The translations under genes were made by a program, and so were the position numbers. Positions 34,647 through 43,203 of a stretch of DNA of 64,000 nt are shown one piece after another; position 1 is the first letter of the stretch, and the number at the start of each line of letters is the position of its first letter. Below the pieces are notes generated by a model. The model saw only the letters and a list, made by a program, of their open reading frames with translations. It searched no databases and was not told where the DNA came from. The stretch spans positions 248,001 through 312,000 of the forward strand of contig NZ_REFH01000010.1 of assembly GCF_003688495.1 (NCBI RefSeq), written 5' to 3'. The stretch comes from Flavobacterium weaverense (GTDB taxonomy: Bacteria > Bacteroidota > Bacteroidia > Flavobacteriales > Flavobacteriaceae).

Positions 34647-34679
34647 AAAAAAAAGTCCCGATGTGAATCGGGACTTAAA
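34647..34679 (-). terminator. Terminator abutting the hydrolase start codon
   Basis: Minus strand AAGTCCCGAT-TCAC-ATCGGGACTT followed by nine T and then directly the ATG of the next gene at 34645. Confidence 0.85.
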
Positions 34680-34684
34680 TATAA

Positions 34685-35464
34685 TTAAAACTTAGCAAAT
34701 AATTGATCCATTTTTTCTTTTTCTTCTTCAGCTAGAACGCTGTCTACTAGTATTCTTCCAGAGTGCTCATCAGTAATGATTTTCTTTCTAGAGGCAATTT
34801 CAACTTGCGTTTGTGGTGGAATAGTGAAGAATGATCCTGCAGAAGCACCTCTTTCGATAGATACAACAGCTAAACCATTACGAACACTTGTTCTAATTCT
34901 AGTGTATGCTTTCAACAATCTTTCTTCAATTAAAGCTTGGTATTCTGCTGATTTCTCAGATAAGAAAGCCTCTTCTTTTGCAGTTTCAGCCATGATAGCG
35001 TCTAACTCTGATTTTTTATGCTTTAAGTGATTTGATTTTGCTTCTAATCTTTCTTTTGAGCTAGCAATAACTTCTTTCTTATGCTCCATTGAAGCTTTCA
35101 TTTCTTTAATTTGCTTCTCAGATAATTGAATTTCTAATTCTTGAAATTCAATCTCTTTTGTCAACGAATTAAATTCTCTGTTATTACGAACAGTTTCTTG
35201 CTGCTTAGTATATTTTTTGATAGATTCTTTATGATCCTCAATTGCATTCTTTTTAACTTTAATAAGATCCTCGACAACTTCAAGTTCTCCTTTCAATTTT
35301 TCAGAACGCGTACTTAAACCAGCCACTTCATCTTCTAAGTCTTCCACTTCTAAAGGAAGTTCTCCTCTTACATTTCTGATTTCGTCAATTCTGGAGTCAA
35401 TAAGTTGTAAATCGTAAATCGCTCTTAACTTGTCCTCAACACTTAATTCTTTCGTATTCGTCAT
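34685..35464 (-). CDS. CdsZ-like coiled-coil protein, zinc ribbon degenerate
   Basis: 259 residues, mostly a long coiled coil (about 10-180), followed by the position of the C4-type zinc ribbon (RGASAGSFFTIPPQTQ ... DEHSGRILVD). In most relatives this ribbon has two CxxC-type pairs; here all four Cys are replaced and the whole protein has no Cys. The family (formerly DUF164) is linked to nucleic acid binding but lacks a firm role. It lies 3 bp after the Nif3-like gene, so the pair is co-transcribed and probably functionally connected, as in many Bacteroidota. Confidence 0.8.
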   Translation of the reverse strand: MTNTKELSVEDKLRAIYDLQLIDSRIDEIRNVRGELPLEVEDLEDEVAGLSTRSEKLKGELEVVEDLIKVKKNAIEDHKESIKKYTKQQETVRNNREFNSLTKEIEFQELEIQLSEKQIKEMKASMEHKKEVIASSKERLEAKSNHLKHKKSELDAIMAETAKEEAFLSEKSAEYQALIEERLLKAYTRIRTSVRNGLAVVSIERGASAGSFFTIPPQTQVEIASRKKIITDEHSGRILVDSVLAEEEKEKMDQLFAKF

Positions 35465-35467
35465 ATT

Positions 35468-36562
35468 CTATAAGTACTTAACTGGATTTGAATTTTCTTC
35501 TGATAAAATAACGGCAAAATTAAGGATTTTTTTTCGAAGATACTCTACAATATAATTTTTTGTATAGCGTTCGCTTTCAAAATGTCCAATATCTGCTAAT
35601 AAAAGTTGATTTTCGACTTGATAGAACTCATGATACTTCAAATCAGCTGTCAAATAGACATCTGCTCCAGCTTGTATTGCGTTATTTATTGCAAAACTTC
35701 CCGCTCCTCCAAGGACTGCTATTTTTTTTACTTCTTTTCCAAGAAAGTTTGAATGCCGAATTCCATCTGCCATCATTTTTTCTTTTACAAATAATAGAAA
35801 ATCACGCTCATTCATTGGGTTTTGTAGTTCACCTATCATTCCCATTCCAATATTTTGATGCTCATTTTTTAACTCATAAATCTCATAAGCTACTTCTTCA
35901 TATACATGGTTTTCAAAAAGAGCTTTTAAAATTTTATTTTCTAAATGTTTTTCGAAAGTAACTTCTATTTTTATTTCTTCACCCTCAACAAATTCAAATT
36001 TTTTCCCTAATTGCGGGTTACTATTTTCATTGCCCATAAAAGTCCCGATGCCTTTTGAATTGAAACTGCAGTCTTCGTAATTACCAATGTTTCCTGCTCC
36101 TGCATTAAAAAGTGCATTTCGAACTTTTCCTGCATTTTCAGGTATTGTGAACGTCACTAATTTTCTGATGAAATTTTGTTTAGGAATTAGAACTTTAGTA
36201 TTAATTAGTCCAAGGGCATCACAGAAAATTTTATTGACGCCGTATTGATGATTGTCTAAAGCAGTATGCACAGCATAAATTGCAATGTCATTTTTAATGG
36301 CTTTGACAACTGCTCGCTCTACATAATTCTTTCCAGTTATTTTTTTTAGTCCACTAAATAAAATAGGGTGGAAGCAAACCACTAGATTGCATTTTTTGGC
36401 TATTGCTTCGTCAATTACATTTTCTAATGCGTCGTGGCAGACTAATACTCCAGTTGCGTCGGTATTTTTATCACCTACTAGTAATCCAACATTGTCAAAA
36501 TCCTCAGCATAAGCTAGAGGAGCCATTTCTTCAAGTACAGACAGAATTTCTTTTATTTTCAT
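35468..36562 (-). CDS. Nif3-like dinuclear metal-centre protein (YbgI type)
   Basis: 364 residues. The N-terminal Nif3 half has AEDFDNVGLLVGD and CFHPILFSGLKKI, and the C-terminal half has GGAGSFAINNA and DLKYHEFYQVE; these supply the His/Asp/Glu metal ligands. The middle (about 125-225) is the extra PII-like insertion of the long form. The family forms hexameric toroids with two metal ions per subunit and may act as GTP cyclohydrolase 1 type 2-like hydrolase, although that annotation is not well tested. First gene of the unit with the coiled-coil gene downstream. Confidence 0.9.
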   Translation of the reverse strand: MKIKEILSVLEEMAPLAYAEDFDNVGLLVGDKNTDATGVLVCHDALENVIDEAIAKKCNLVVCFHPILFSGLKKITGKNYVERAVVKAIKNDIAIYAVHTALDNHQYGVNKIFCDALGLINTKVLIPKQNFIRKLVTFTIPENAGKVRNALFNAGAGNIGNYEDCSFNSKGIGTFMGNENSNPQLGKKFEFVEGEEIKIEVTFEKHLENKILKALFENHVYEEVAYEIYELKNEHQNIGMGMIGELQNPMNERDFLLFVKEKMMADGIRHSNFLGKEVKKIAVLGGAGSFAINNAIQAGADVYLTADLKYHEFYQVENQLLLADIGHFESERYTKNYIVEYLRKKILNFAVILSEENSNPVKYL

Positions 36563-36999
36563 TTTATATCAATTCAATGCGGTTGTATTTTCTTTAACTC
36601 TCAATTTTAAAGTTGCAGTTTTCGAGAAAAAATAAATCAAAAAAGCTATTGTTAATTTATGGCGCCATTTGTATACTTTACTTTAGAATTGGAAATTTTC
36701 TAAGGCAGGAGATAAGATTCACTTTTTATGATTTGTAAATTTTCTCATTTTTTTTGTTTTAAGAATGCACCCTTTTACTTCTCCGATATTTTAAAACTTT
36801 ACCAAATTTAGTATTTCATCTATGCGTTATGATTCAATTATTTTTGTTTAAATTTCTTATAATGCTTAAATAGATTTAGCTTGTGATAATTGGTATTTTT
36901 TTAACGTAGCCTTTAAATCAATCAGTCCAAATATAAATCATTTGATGAAATAAAGAGGTTTAAATTCGCCAATTCATAGCAAATTGTTACTTTCGTAAC
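36563..36999. other. Divergent intergenic region, 437 bp
   Basis: Between the Nif3-like gene and lpxK. It contains a perfect 10-bp palindrome ATGGCGCCAT (36659-36668) and the lpxK -7-like box at the right end. No gene, RNA or longer repeat was seen. Confidence 0.5.
36988..36995 (+). promoter_or_regulatory. Possible lpxK -7 box next to ATG
   Basis: TACTTTCG matches TAnnTTTG with one change and lies 4 bp before the ATG. It sits inside the small palindrome GTTAC-TTTC-GTAAC. If used, the transcript would be leaderless. Confidence 0.35.
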
Positions 37000-38037
37000 A
37001 TGAATTTGATTAGAAAAATACTTTTTCCATTCGCCATCATGTATGGTCTGATAACGAGCTTTCGTAATTTTCTTTTTGATAAAGGGATATTGAAATCATA
37101 TTCTTTTGATTTACCAATTATTGCTGTCGGAAACCTAAGCGTTGGTGGTACAGGAAAAACTCCTCAAATAGAGTATTTAATTCGGTTGCTTTCAAAAAAT
37201 TATAAAGTTGCCACTTTAAGTAGGGGTTACAAAAGAGAATCTAAAGGATTCATTTTAGCGGATGAAAGCTCAAATGCTAAGATTCTTGGAGATGAACCTT
37301 TTCAATTTTTCGAAAAATTTAAAAACATTCAGGTTGCAGTTGATGCCGATAGGAAAAATGGTATTGAACAATTGCTATCGCAAAATAGTAAGCCAGAAGT
37401 TATTTTGTTAGACGATGCTTACCAACATAGAAAAGTAAAAGCCGGCTTTTATATTTTGCTTACAACTTATGGTGATTTATATATAGATGACTTTATATTA
37501 CCTACTGGAAATCTTCGTGAAAGTAGAAGCGGAGTTTCTAGAGCTAATGTAATTATTGTTACAAAATGTCCTTCTACATTATCACTTGAAAATCAGGACG
37601 CTATTAGAAAGAAGTTAAAACTCTCGGCAGAGCAAGAATTATACTTTACTTTTATTGATTATGATGATTTTATTTATGGTGAAGGCCAGAAGATTCCTCT
37701 TAGTGAGTTGCGATCATCTTCGAAGCTATTGATTGCAGGAATTGCAAAGCCTAAACCATTTTTTGAGCACTTGAAAGAGAGTAGTGATGTTTGTATGTCT
37801 TTTCCTGATCATCACAACTTTACTGATAAAGACTTGGAAGGAATTAAAATTGCAGCTAAGAATAATAAGATCATTACCACTGAGAAAGATTATGTAAGAT
37901 TGAAAGGAAGTTTACCTGACAATCAGCTTTTTTACTTACCAATACAAAGCAAATTCGTACTCAGCACTGAAAATTCAATTAGTAATTTTGATAAAACAAT
38001 TATAAATTATGTGGGAACAAGTTCAAGAAACCGTTAG
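37000..38037 (+). CDS. lpxK: Tetraacyldisaccharide 4'-kinase
   Basis: 345 residues with an N-terminal membrane-associated helix (FPFAIMYGLITSFRN), P-loop VGNLSVGGTGKTP (42-54) and the downstream YQHRKVKAGF and LPTGNLRESRSG motifs of LpxK. The enzyme phosphorylates the 4' position of the lipid A disaccharide at the inner membrane. Its 3' end overlaps the next gene by 29 bp in another frame, so the two are co-transcribed. Confidence 0.95.
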   Translation: MNLIRKILFPFAIMYGLITSFRNFLFDKGILKSYSFDLPIIAVGNLSVGGTGKTPQIEYLIRLLSKNYKVATLSRGYKRESKGFILADESSNAKILGDEPFQFFEKFKNIQVAVDADRKNGIEQLLSQNSKPEVILLDDAYQHRKVKAGFYILLTTYGDLYIDDFILPTGNLRESRSGVSRANVIIVTKCPSTLSLENQDAIRKKLKLSAEQELYFTFIDYDDFIYGEGQKIPLSELRSSSKLLIAGIAKPKPFFEHLKESSDVCMSFPDHHNFTDKDLEGIKIAAKNNKIITTEKDYVRLKGSLPDNQLFYLPIQSKFVLSTENSISNFDKTIINYVGTSSRNR

Positions 38038-38821
38038 TTACATTAAAGATAAAATTAATTTCACACCAGAATATGGTGTAATTTTAGGTTCAGGATTAGG
38101 CAGTTTTACTGACGAAATGAAAGTAGAATTTACTTTGCCTTATAATGAAATTCCAAACTTCCCCGTGTCAACCGTACAAGGGCATAAGGGAGCTTTAGTT
38201 TTTGGAACAATTGGTTCTAAAAACGTAGTTGCAATGCAAGGTAGATTTCATTTCTATGAAGGCTATTCGATGACTGAAGTTACTTTTCCAGTGCGTGTTA
38301 TGAAATTTCTAGGAGTTCAAAAACTAGTAGTTTCAAACGCTTCAGGTGGAGTAAATCCTAGTTACAAAGTAGGATCGATTGTTATGATTACTGATCATAT
38401 CAATATGACGCCTGAGCATCCATTACGCGGTAAAAATGACGAGCGTTTTGGACCCAGATTTGTAAATATGAGTGAGCCTTATTCTCGAAAAATGATTGCT
38501 AAAGTGACTGAAATTGCACAAAATCAAAACATAGAAGTTCACGAGGGAATTTATTTAGGGTTGCAAGGTCCTACGTTTGAAACCTTGGCAGAATATAAAA
38601 TGGTAAAAATTCTTGGTGCCGATTGCGTAGGGATGTCAACTGTTCCAGAAGTAATTGTAGCTCGTCACATGGATGTAGAAACGTTCGGAATTTCGGTGAT
38701 AACTGATATGGGCGATGAGGAAAGTATTGGAACTATTTCTCATGACGAAGTATTAGAAGCTGCGAAAGGAGCAGAGCCAAAAGTTCGAACTTTAATAAGA
38801 GAATTAATCTTGAATTATTAG
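38009..38821 (+). CDS. Purine nucleoside phosphorylase
   Basis: 270 residues, trimeric PNP type. Motifs: GVILGSGLGSFTDE (phosphate-binding Ser), QGRFHFYEGY, VSNASGGVNP, GPTFETLAEY and GMSTVPEVIVARH. It phosphorolyses purine nucleosides for salvage. The start ATG at 38009 lies inside lpxK and gives the natural N-terminus (MWEQVQETVSYIK). Its stop is 4 bp from the stop of the convergent kinase gene with no hairpin between, so transcripts from the two strands may overlap. Confidence 0.93.
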   Translation: MWEQVQETVSYIKDKINFTPEYGVILGSGLGSFTDEMKVEFTLPYNEIPNFPVSTVQGHKGALVFGTIGSKNVVAMQGRFHFYEGYSMTEVTFPVRVMKFLGVQKLVVSNASGGVNPSYKVGSIVMITDHINMTPEHPLRGKNDERFGPRFVNMSEPYSRKMIAKVTEIAQNQNIEVHEGIYLGLQGPTFETLAEYKMVKILGADCVGMSTVPEVIVARHMDVETFGISVITDMGDEESIGTISHDEVLEAAKGAEPKVRTLIRELILNY

Positions 38822-38825
38822 TCTA

Positions 38826-40991
38826 TTAAATGTGTAGCGCAATTGTAGTGTAGAAATCCTCTGGGACAAATGGTTTAGTTATTACTTCATTCATCCCAAA
38901 GGATAGAAGCATTTCGCGATTTTCATGAAGCGATATAGCAGTAAGCGCAATTATTGGAGTTGTTTTATCAAATACACGGATATTTTCAGTTGCTACAGTT
39001 CCATTTATTCCAGGTAAGTGAACATCCATTAGAATTAAATCATATTTTGTTGTTCGTACCGTTTCAATTGCATCTTCGCCGTTGTCAATGATTTCACATA
39101 TTATTTTTTTATTCTGAAGCATTTTACGCGTTATCATCTGGTTGATTTTATTATCCTCCACCACCAAAATTCTTTTATTTTCGAGTTTTGAATCGTAATT
39201 TATTTTTTTGATTGGTTTAAGTTCTATTGGCTTTTCGCTTATTTCAAATTCTAACTTAAAGGAAAAAGTTGAGCCTTCTCCAACAATACTAGTCAGTTTT
39301 ATTTTTCCACCAAGAATCTTAATTAATTTTTTTACAATAGTTAAGCCCAAGCCTGTTCCACCATATTTGCGATTCACTTCTATCGATCCTTGAGAGAAAC
39401 TATCAAAAACGCTGACTAACTTGTCCTCAGGAATTCCTATACCTGTATCAGTAATTTCAAAGTAAAGTTTTGCTTTTTTATCTTCTAGCGTGTCAAGATT
39501 AGCTGTTAATTTGATTTCACCGTTTTTAGTGAACTTTAATGCATTGTTAATTAAGTTTAGAATAATCTGTGACAGTTTTGTGGGATCACCAATGAGATAG
39601 TCTGGAATAGCCTCGTCGATGTCAAGAATTAAGTTGTTGCTATTGGCTATAGCCAATTCTTTAAGTGAATTTTTAATTCCTAATAAAAGTTGTTTTAAAT
39701 TGAAAGTCGTTTGCTCCACTTCTACATGATGAGACTCAATTTTATTAATTTCTAGTATTTCGTTAATAAATTTCGTCAAGTAATCCCCTGAAAATTTTAG
39801 AGATGACAAATAATCTAATTGGTTTTTTTTAGGATTTTCTTGTAGTAACAAATGCGCAATACCATTTATAGCATTTAAGGGTGTCCTGAGTTCGTGACTC
39901 ACCGTTGAAAGAAATTCGGAGCGCGCCTTTGACGCTTTCTCTGCTTTATCCTTAGCAATTTCTAGCTCATTGTTTTTTTCTAATAATAATAAGTTTGACT
40001 GATTTCTAATGATATTATTCTTATACAAAGAGAGGCTTAGCAAAGAGAGGATCGAAATTAGAGCTATCGCTAATATGCTGATTAATTTAGAAAATTTATT
40101 GGTTTTTTCTTGTTCTCTAATTTCATTATTCGCTTGAATAATTTCTTTTAAACGCTCTGATTCTTTAAATTTAGTGTAATCATCAATGCCCAATCTTCTA
40201 TTATTTCTAATTGAAATACGCTCTTTTATATTTAGATGCTGCTTTAAATAGGAATAAGCAGTGCTTTTATCTAAAGTTTTGTCATACACAGTACTTAATG
40301 CGAACAGAATATTAGAGCGTTGATCCAGATTATCTATCGTCGCATTTAGTTCAAGTGCTTTATTGAGATAATTTAGAGCTAAATTGTTTTTATTTCTTTG
40401 ATTTTCAATACAACCCGTTTGAAAGAGTGCTTCTACTTTAGTATTTATTAAAAAAGGATTATCAGGTTTTGCAATAATAGACGCAAACACAGATTGTGCT
40501 AAATCTAAATTGTCTTTGGCTTTATAAACGAGTCCGTTTTGAAGTTTTAATAAATCTGCTTCATCTTTACCTTTGATTTTATTTAGGACTGACTTTGCTT
40601 TATTGAATTGTAATACTGCCAGGTCTTCATTTTCTTTTGCCATATAGCACAAACCTAAAACGTAGTAAGTAGCTACTTGCTTTGCGTCTGGTTTTAAATC
40701 TTTGAACAGAACACTACTTTTTGACAAAGATTCAATTGCATCGTCATACTTATTTAGATCATAGTAAAGTTTGCCTAAATTGTAATGCTGTGTGGATTGC
40801 TCTTTAATATTTCCTTTAGCTTCTGCGTCAAGTATTGCTTTTTGGGCTTTTTGAAGAGCATCTTTGTAATTGTTGTTGTGAACTTCGGGATATAACGAGC
40901 TAGTGTAAAAAGCGAATGTATCTGTCTTCTCGACGTGTTGAGAATACAGGACTGTGTTTAAAAAAAGCAAATAAACTAATAGCCACTTCAC
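38826..40991 (-). CDS. TPR-containing hybrid histidine kinase
   Basis: 721 residues: signal peptide (1-18), periplasmic TPR repeats (about 25-290), one transmembrane helix (302-323), a coiled-coil linker, HisKA with His366 (STVSHELRTPLNA), HATPase with NLINNALKF, DTGIGIPED and GGTGLGL, then a C-terminal receiver domain (about 608-721) with phospho-acceptor Asp656 (LILMDVHLPG) and TKPF. There is no DNA-binding output domain, so the signal must leave by phosphotransfer or protein contact. It is the third gene in the lipA-gap unit, 18 bp after gap. Confidence 0.92.
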   Translation of the reverse strand: MKWLLVYLLFLNTVLYSQHVEKTDTFAFYTSSLYPEVHNNNYKDALQKAQKAILDAEAKGNIKEQSTQHYNLGKLYYDLNKYDDAIESLSKSSVLFKDLKPDAKQVATYYVLGLCYMAKENEDLAVLQFNKAKSVLNKIKGKDEADLLKLQNGLVYKAKDNLDLAQSVFASIIAKPDNPFLINTKVEALFQTGCIENQRNKNNLALNYLNKALELNATIDNLDQRSNILFALSTVYDKTLDKSTAYSYLKQHLNIKERISIRNNRRLGIDDYTKFKESERLKEIIQANNEIREQEKTNKFSKLISILAIALISILSLLSLSLYKNNIIRNQSNLLLLEKNNELEIAKDKAEKASKARSEFLSTVSHELRTPLNAINGIAHLLLQENPKKNQLDYLSSLKFSGDYLTKFINEILEINKIESHHVEVEQTTFNLKQLLLGIKNSLKELAIANSNNLILDIDEAIPDYLIGDPTKLSQIILNLINNALKFTKNGEIKLTANLDTLEDKKAKLYFEITDTGIGIPEDKLVSVFDSFSQGSIEVNRKYGGTGLGLTIVKKLIKILGGKIKLTSIVGEGSTFSFKLEFEISEKPIELKPIKKINYDSKLENKRILVVEDNKINQMITRKMLQNKKIICEIIDNGEDAIETVRTTKYDLILMDVHLPGINGTVATENIRVFDKTTPIIALTAISLHENREMLLSFGMNEVITKPFVPEDFYTTIALHI

Positions 40992-41009
40992 TTGTTACTA
41001 ATTTTAGTA

Positions 41010-42023
41010 TTAACTGTTTCTCACGCTCGTCAAAAGAATTAGATCAATTATTCTAGAAGAATATCCTATTTCATTGTCATACCAACCAACAACTTTTACC
41101 ATTTTGTCAATAACTGAAGTCAGCTGTGCATCAAATATACACGAATTTCTATTGCCAATTACATCTACTGAAACAATTGGGTCCTCGGTGTAGTCTAAAA
41201 TTCCTTTTAATGTGGTTTTAGCAGCAATTTTAAAAGCTTCGTTTATTTCTTCAATGGTGACAGCTCTTTTAACGTTGAAAGTTATATCTGTCAGTGAACC
41301 ATCTGGAACGGGAACTCTAATTCCGCAACCTCCAATTTTACCTTCAAAATCTGGAAAAATTTTAGTTAAAGCTTTTGCGGCTCCAGTAGTTGTAGGCACA
41401 ATAGATTGACTCGCACCTCTTGCTCTGCGTAGATCTTTATGAGGTTGATCGTGCAGGCTCTGGTCTGTTGTAAAAGAGTGAATAGTGGTAATATAAGCTT
41501 GCTCAATTCCACAAAGTTCGTTAATGACCTTTATCATTGGTGCTGCGTTATTAGTAGTGCAGCTAGCATTTGATATAATTGTTTCAGTGCCATCTAAAAT
41601 ATCTTCATTGACACCTAATACAACTGTTTTTATAGATTCTACTTCTGAGGGAGCAGAAAGTATTACTTTTTTGGCTCCAGCCAAAATATGAGAATTTAAA
41701 TCTTCAAAAGTTTTATACTTGCCTGTCGATTCAATAACATAATCGATTGCTAAACTTTTCCAGTCTAAATTCGAAATTTTCTTTTCATGAAAAAATAGAA
41801 AGTGTTTTCCATCAATAATAAGCCCTTGTTCATCACTAGTTACGTCAAATGGAAGTACGCCGTGAATGCTGTCGTATTTAACTAAATGAGCCATCGTTTT
41901 TGTATCAGCAATGTCATTTATAGCCACTACTTCAATATTTGTATGATTGAGTAAAAGACGAAATAAATTACGTCCAATTCGTCCAAAACCATTTATAGCG
42001 ATTCTTGTTTTTAAATTTTCCAC
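41010..42023 (-). CDS. gap: Type I glyceraldehyde-3-phosphate dehydrogenase
   Basis: 337 residues with NAD-binding INGFGRIGRN (10-19), the acidic NAD-choosing residue in INDIAD, catalytic Cys155 in SNASCTTNNAAP and the later HSFTTDQSLHD and WYDNEIGYS. It oxidises glyceraldehyde 3-phosphate in glycolysis or the reverse. It follows lipA by 35 bp. Since Flavobacteria often carry more than one gap gene, this may be a secondary copy. Confidence 0.93.
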   Translation of the reverse strand: MENLKTRIAINGFGRIGRNLFRLLLNHTNIEVVAINDIADTKTMAHLVKYDSIHGVLPFDVTSDEQGLIIDGKHFLFFHEKKISNLDWKSLAIDYVIESTGKYKTFEDLNSHILAGAKKVILSAPSEVESIKTVVLGVNEDILDGTETIISNASCTTNNAAPMIKVINELCGIEQAYITTIHSFTTDQSLHDQPHKDLRRARGASQSIVPTTTGAAKALTKIFPDFEGKIGGCGIRVPVPDGSLTDITFNVKRAVTIEEINEAFKIAAKTTLKGILDYTEDPIVSVDVIGNRNSCIFDAQLTSVIDKMVKVVGWYDNEIGYSSRIIDLILLTSVRNS

Positions 42024-42058
42024 AGTATTTAGTTCGCCGTCTACGCGGTATTAATCAC

Positions 42059-42928
42059 TTATAAAATATGTTTTTGTGCTTTGTAAGAAGAACGAACCAA
42101 AGGTCCACTTTCTACGTGACGGAAACCAAGTTCTAGTCCAAATGCTTCGTATTTTGCAAATTGTTCAGGTGTTATGAATTCCTTAACTGGTAAATGTTTC
42201 TTACTAGGTTGTAAGTACTGACCTATTGTTACAACATCTACGTTTGCATTGCGAAGATCACGCATCGTTTGATAGACTTCATCTTCTTGCTCGCCTAAAC
42301 CTAACATTATACCAGATTTTGTTCTTTTAATTCCTTTTTCTTTCAAGTATCTCAAAACTTCTAGACTGCGATCGTACTTTGCTTGTATACGTACTTCACG
42401 AGTTAATCTACGAACAGTTTCTACGTTATGAGAAACAACTTCAGGATTAGCTTCTACAATTCTATCGATGTTTCTTTGCATTCCTTGAAAATCTGGAATC
42501 AAAGTTTCTAAAGTCGTATTCGGATTCATTCTTCGAATTGCCTTTACAGTTTCAATCCAAATAATAGAACCTCCGTCCTTCAAATCATCTCTATCTACAC
42601 TAGTAATTACTGCGTGTTTGATATTCATGATTTTAATAGAACGTGCCACTTTTTCAGGTTCATCCCAGTCAACCGTTTCAGGTCTTCCTGTTTTTACACC
42701 ACAAAAACCGCAAGAGCGTGTGCAAACATTACCTAAAATCATGAAAGTTGCAGTTCCTTCACCCCAGCATTCACCCATATTAGGGCAACTTCCCGAAGTA
42801 CATATTGTATTAAGACTATATTTATCAACTAAGCCACGAAGCTCTGTGTATTTTTGGCCAATAGGGAGTTTCACCTTCAACCATTTCGGTTTTCCAACCG
42901 GTAAAGTATTTTCTAAAACAGTTTCCAT
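42059..42928 (-). CDS. lipA: Lipoyl synthase
   Basis: 289 residues. Both iron-sulfur cluster motifs are complete: auxiliary cluster [12 protein letters not shown] (C43, C48, C54) and radical [11 protein letters not shown] (C69, C73, C76), with the conserved C-terminal Ser in GPLVRSSY. LipA inserts two sulfur atoms into octanoyl chains to give lipoyl groups. It is the first gene of a unit with gap and the hybrid kinase. Confidence 0.97.
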   Translation of the reverse strand: METVLENTLPVGKPKWLKVKLPIGQKYTELRGLVDKYSLNTICTSGSCPNMGECWGEGTATFMILGNVCTRSCGFCGVKTGRPETVDWDEPEKVARSIKIMNIKHAVITSVDRDDLKDGGSIIWIETVKAIRRMNPNTTLETLIPDFQGMQRNIDRIVEANPEVVSHNVETVRRLTREVRIQAKYDRSLEVLRYLKEKGIKRTKSGIMLGLGEQEDEVYQTMRDLRNANVDVVTIGQYLQPSKKHLPVKEFITPEQFAKYEAFGLELGFRHVESGPLVRSSYKAQKHIL

Positions 42929-42946
42929 ATATCAATTTTCAAAACG

Positions 42947-42954
42947 CAAAGATA
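42947..42954 (-). promoter_or_regulatory. lipA -7 box
   Basis: Minus-strand TATCTTTG followed by CG, 18 bp before the lipA ATG; an exact TAnnTTTG match. Confidence 0.6.
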
Positions 42955-43033
42955 ACGATTGTAGTTTAGTTGTAGATTTCTTTAACTGTTTATTTAAAGC
43001 AATAGCAATTCAAATATTTGGAGCACTAATCTT

Positions 43034-43111
43034 GGTTTTTAAAAGTACACTTGTCCTGCTTTCACCTTTATCTCTTCGCTGCGCTGCGAGGATATCGGTT
43101 CAATCAGGGCT
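43034..43111 (-). repeat. Dispersed flavobacterial palindromic element, copy 2
   Basis: Read on the minus strand it starts AGCCCTGATTGAACCGATAT, passes through an imperfect TCGC/GCGA hairpin core, and ends GCAGGAC with a CTTTTAAAAACC tail. Left end and tail correspond to the element at 10730-10819; the cores differ. It lies between lipA and the tonB gene. Confidence 0.6.
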
Positions 43112-43203
43112 ATGAGAGAACTTTTTTTAGTCTTAAAGATTATTTGTTAAAAACTAATAAGTAGAAAAGCAGCACTTTTCGATACTGCTTATCTGCTTAT
43201 TCA

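Noticed and set aside
35560..35961. 133-residue plus-strand frame over the Nif3-like gene
   Set aside because: Antisense shadow of a well-supported gene.
42618..43115. 165-residue plus-strand frame over lipA
   Set aside because: Antisense to the conserved radical SAM region and part of a repeat element; no family features.
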